From Candidatus Microgenomates bacterium (GTDB taxonomy: Bacteria > Patescibacteriota > Microgenomatia > 2-02-FULL-39-11): a DNA stretch of 7,999 nt. This document shows positions 6,665-7,999 of the stretch, one piece after another. Position 1 is the stretch's first letter; the number at the start of each line of letters is the position of its first letter. The DNA lies in contig JALHWS010000109.1 in the NCBI GenBank assembly GCA_022866885.1, positions 1-7,999 on the forward strand. Direction: 5' to 3'. The notes under the pieces were generated by a model. It did no database searches, was not told where the DNA came from, and saw only the letters and a program-made list of their open reading frames with translations. The translations under genes were made by a program, and so were the position numbers.

Positions 6665-7927
6665 ATGAAGATCAGGTTTTTAACACTGATAATTCTGGTT
6701 GTTTTGCTTGGGGCAATTTTAAGACTTTTTCAGCTTGGGAAAACGCCAATTTCACTTGAATGGGATGAAGTAGCTTTAGGATACGACGCCTATTCCATCC
6801 TTCAAACCGGCCGGGATCAGTTTGGGACTTGGTTTCCGATCAATTTCCGATCCCTTGACGACTGGAAGCCGCCGCTTTACGTATACTCGGCGGTGCCGGC
6901 AGTGGCAATTTTTGGTTTGACGGAATTTGCCACCAGATTTCCTTCGGCTGTCTTTGGGACTGCTGCTGTATTTTTGACCTATCTTTTGGTCTTGGAACTT
7001 TTTGCCGAGCGGAAGGCTTGGGAAAAACAGCTTCTGGCTTTATTGTCCGCTCTGTTTTTGGCCGTTTCACCCTGGCACCTGCAGTTTTCCCGGGCGGCCT
7101 TTGAGACAAACTTATCAGTTACCGTGACTTTGTTGGCAGTAGTAACCTTTCTCAAAGGGATAAGTGGCAATAAAAAATTATTTATCCTCTCGGCGTTTTT
7201 CTTCGGTTTGTCATTTTTTTCTTACCACAGCACCAGGGTAGTGACACCTTTAATTCTTCTATCGCTCTTGGTGATTTTCCGCCGCCAGTTACCGGATAGA
7301 AAAACGATCCTTGCTTCGCTAGGTTTATATCTTTTTTTCGTCATTTTTTTCCTGCCGATTGCCACTTCTCCTGATGCTCAAATCCGTTTCCTGGTTACCA
7401 ATGATTTAAATATCGGCAAATATCAGGAAGACGCGGCCAAGCTGATTAATAATGATAAAAATATCGGACAGGAAATGGCCGGAAAAATCTTCCATAACCG
7501 GAGGATTGCAATGATTAATTATGAGAATTTCCAAAAAGTCCTGCGCAATTACTTTGTCCACTTTTCCCCGAAATTCCTTGTTGTTGAAGGTGACGCTACT
7601 CTTCACCACGCACCCGGTTTCGGGATGATATATTATTTTGATTTCTTGCTTTTGGTTTTGGGAGTAATTTTTTATTTGACGAGATACAGAAGCAGGCGTT
7701 CATTGATTTTGCCTTTATGGTTGCTTTTTGCCCCTATCCCGGCCGCAATTACCTGGCAGGCGCCGCACAGTGTCCGGTCAGAAATCATCTTACCGGCCTT
7801 GCAGATATTTGCAGCTATTGGATTGGTTGGGATATTGACCTTACTTCGACGGGAAGGGCGGATATTGGCTTGGGTCTTCGGAATGATATTTTTGCCGTTT
7901 TTTATTTTTAAGTCGCTAGAGGCGTAG
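6665..7927 (+). CDS. GT-C membrane glycosyltransferase, PMT_2/GT39-like, short C-terminus
   Basis: This 420-residue integral membrane protein has about 11-12 hydrophobic segments, the first at 5-24. Known GT-C enzymes of the PMT/ArnT group use polyprenyl-phosphate-sugars and act from the outer face. Seen here: the catalytic-type acidic pair E-W-D-E (32-35) in the first loop with Asp41 shortly after; D-D-W-K-P-P-L-Y (65-72), matching the conserved K-P-P-L segment; T-R-F-P-S-A-V-F-G-T (90-99), a hallmark of PMT_2 proteins; S-P-W-H-L-Q-F-S-R (135-143); and A-P-H-S-V-R-S-E (366-373) before the last helices. The start ATG follows a 20-nt gap, the only gap between main genes, with a possible -10 box 7 nt upstream and no Shine-Dalgarno site. 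The protein stops after its last hydrophobic segment (K-S-L-E-A then TAG). Many relatives continue with a further extracytoplasmic tail, so it may be C-terminally truncated, but the core with all recognisable motifs is present. The sugar and acceptor are not readable. Confidence 0.88.
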   Translation: MKIRFLTLIILVVLLGAILRLFQLGKTPISLEWDEVALGYDAYSILQTGRDQFGTWFPINFRSLDDWKPPLYVYSAVPAVAIFGLTEFATRFPSAVFGTAAVFLTYLLVLELFAERKAWEKQLLALLSALFLAVSPWHLQFSRAAFETNLSVTVTLLAVVTFLKGISGNKKLFILSAFFFGLSFFSYHSTRVVTPLILLSLLVIFRRQLPDRKTILASLGLYLFFVIFFLPIATSPDAQIRFLVTNDLNIGKYQEDAAKLINNDKNIGQEMAGKIFHNRRIAMINYENFQKVLRNYFVHFSPKFLVVEGDATLHHAPGFGMIYYFDFLLLVLGVIFYLTRYRSRRSLILPLWLLFAPIPAAITWQAPHSVRSEIILPALQIFAAIGLVGILTLLRREGRILAWVFGMIFLPFFIFKSLEA

Positions 7928-7933
7928 GGGAGG
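7927..7933 (+). promoter_or_regulatory. Strong Shine-Dalgarno-like sequence downstream of the GT-C gene
   Basis: GGGGAGG begins on the last base of the GT-C stop codon (TAG, 7925-7927). Its GGAGG core (7929-7933) is a full match to the anti-Shine-Dalgarno core and lies 5 nt before a TTG at 7939. It is the best such match in the window and suggests that another gene begins here. Confidence 0.35.
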
Positions 7934-7938
7934 ACTAT

Positions 7939-7999
7939 TTGAACTTTAGCAAGAGACCCTGTTCGAATTGCTACCATGAGAGCAGTGTCTCTCTTCGAG
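7939..7999 (+). CDS. Possible start of an unidentified gene, 3' cut by window edge
   Basis: The frame beginning at TTG 7939 stays open to the window end and gives about 20 residues, including a C-x-x-C (C-S-N-C) near residues 8-11. Support comes from the GGAGG core 5 nt upstream and the short distance from the GT-C stop, as expected for the next gene of an operon. Against it, the start is a rare codon and the piece is too short for coding statistics or family recognition. A rival frame (ACT at 7943 through GAG at 7999, with an ATG at 7976) is also open, so the reading frame of this end is not settled. I do not recognise the product. Confidence 0.2.
   Translation, partial: MNFSKRPCSNCYHESSVSLR

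Noticed and set aside
7941..7975. tRNA T-arm-like sequences (TTCGAAT on the + strand, TTCAAAT on the minus strand)
   Set aside because: The five bases on each side cannot form a T stem on either strand, and no acceptor, D or anticodon arm can be placed around them.
7672..7977. 101-codon open frame on the minus strand at the right end
   Set aside because: Most of it is the antisense of the GT-C membrane helices, with a Lys/Asn/Ile-rich translation and no recognisable motif; only its first 15-20 codons fall outside the gene.
7951..7995. Inverted repeat AAGAGAC / GTCTCTCTT and hairpin GAGAG-N6-CTCTC as a terminator or element end
   Set aside because: The stems are only 5-7 bp, one needs a bulge, and no T run follows within the window, so neither a terminator nor a transposon end is supported.

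Overview
This window is one dense, single-strand block of sugar-transfer genes. All seven main reading frames are on the + strand and fill nearly the whole window. In order they are: a 5'-truncated GT2 glycosyltransferase (1-795), a second GT2 (788-1693), a third GT2 (1690-2439), a GT4 glycosyltransferase (2433-3506), a large YfhO-like polytopic membrane protein (3475-5736), a fourth GT2 (5733-6644), and a GT-C (PMT_2/GT39-like) membrane glycosyltransferase (6665-7927). The first six are joined by overlaps of 8, 4, 7, 32 and 4 nt, so they are almost certainly co-transcribed and probably translationally coupled. TGA is used as a stop (1691-1693, 5734-5736), so the code is the standard bacterial one and not the TGA-recoded code of Gracilibacteria/Absconditabacteria.

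The most likely source is a Patescibacteria/CPR bacterium, possibly of the Microgenomates type. This rests on recognised family style (short waaE-type GT2s, a YfhO-like protein and a GT39 protein together), overlapping gene packing, mostly SD-poor starts and an AT-leaning composition. There is no marker gene in the window, so the placement is an inference.

The four GT2 enzymes and the GT4 enzyme should act on the cytoplasmic face, adding sugars from nucleotide-sugar donors to a lipid-linked or surface-glycan acceptor. The YfhO-like and GT-C proteins have the polytopic topology of enzymes that use polyprenyl-phosphate-sugars on the outer face of the membrane. The window therefore holds both halves of a cell-surface glycan pathway. 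It has no flippase, polymerase, polyprenyl-phosphate sugar synthase or sugar-nucleotide enzyme.

The likely operon break is the 20-nt gap before the last gene. It holds an extended -10 box (TGtTAAAAT) placed so that transcription would begin at or next to the ATG, and also a 6-codon mini-ORF whose stop overlaps that ATG. The right-hand end (7912-7999) is odd: the GT-C protein stops early, and a strong Shine-Dalgarno-like GGGGAGG lies 5 nt before a possible TTG start of a further gene that leaves the window. I see no RNA gene, CRISPR array, insertion sequence or defence system. This is a recognisable glycosylation locus with a few atypical details, not a clearly new system.
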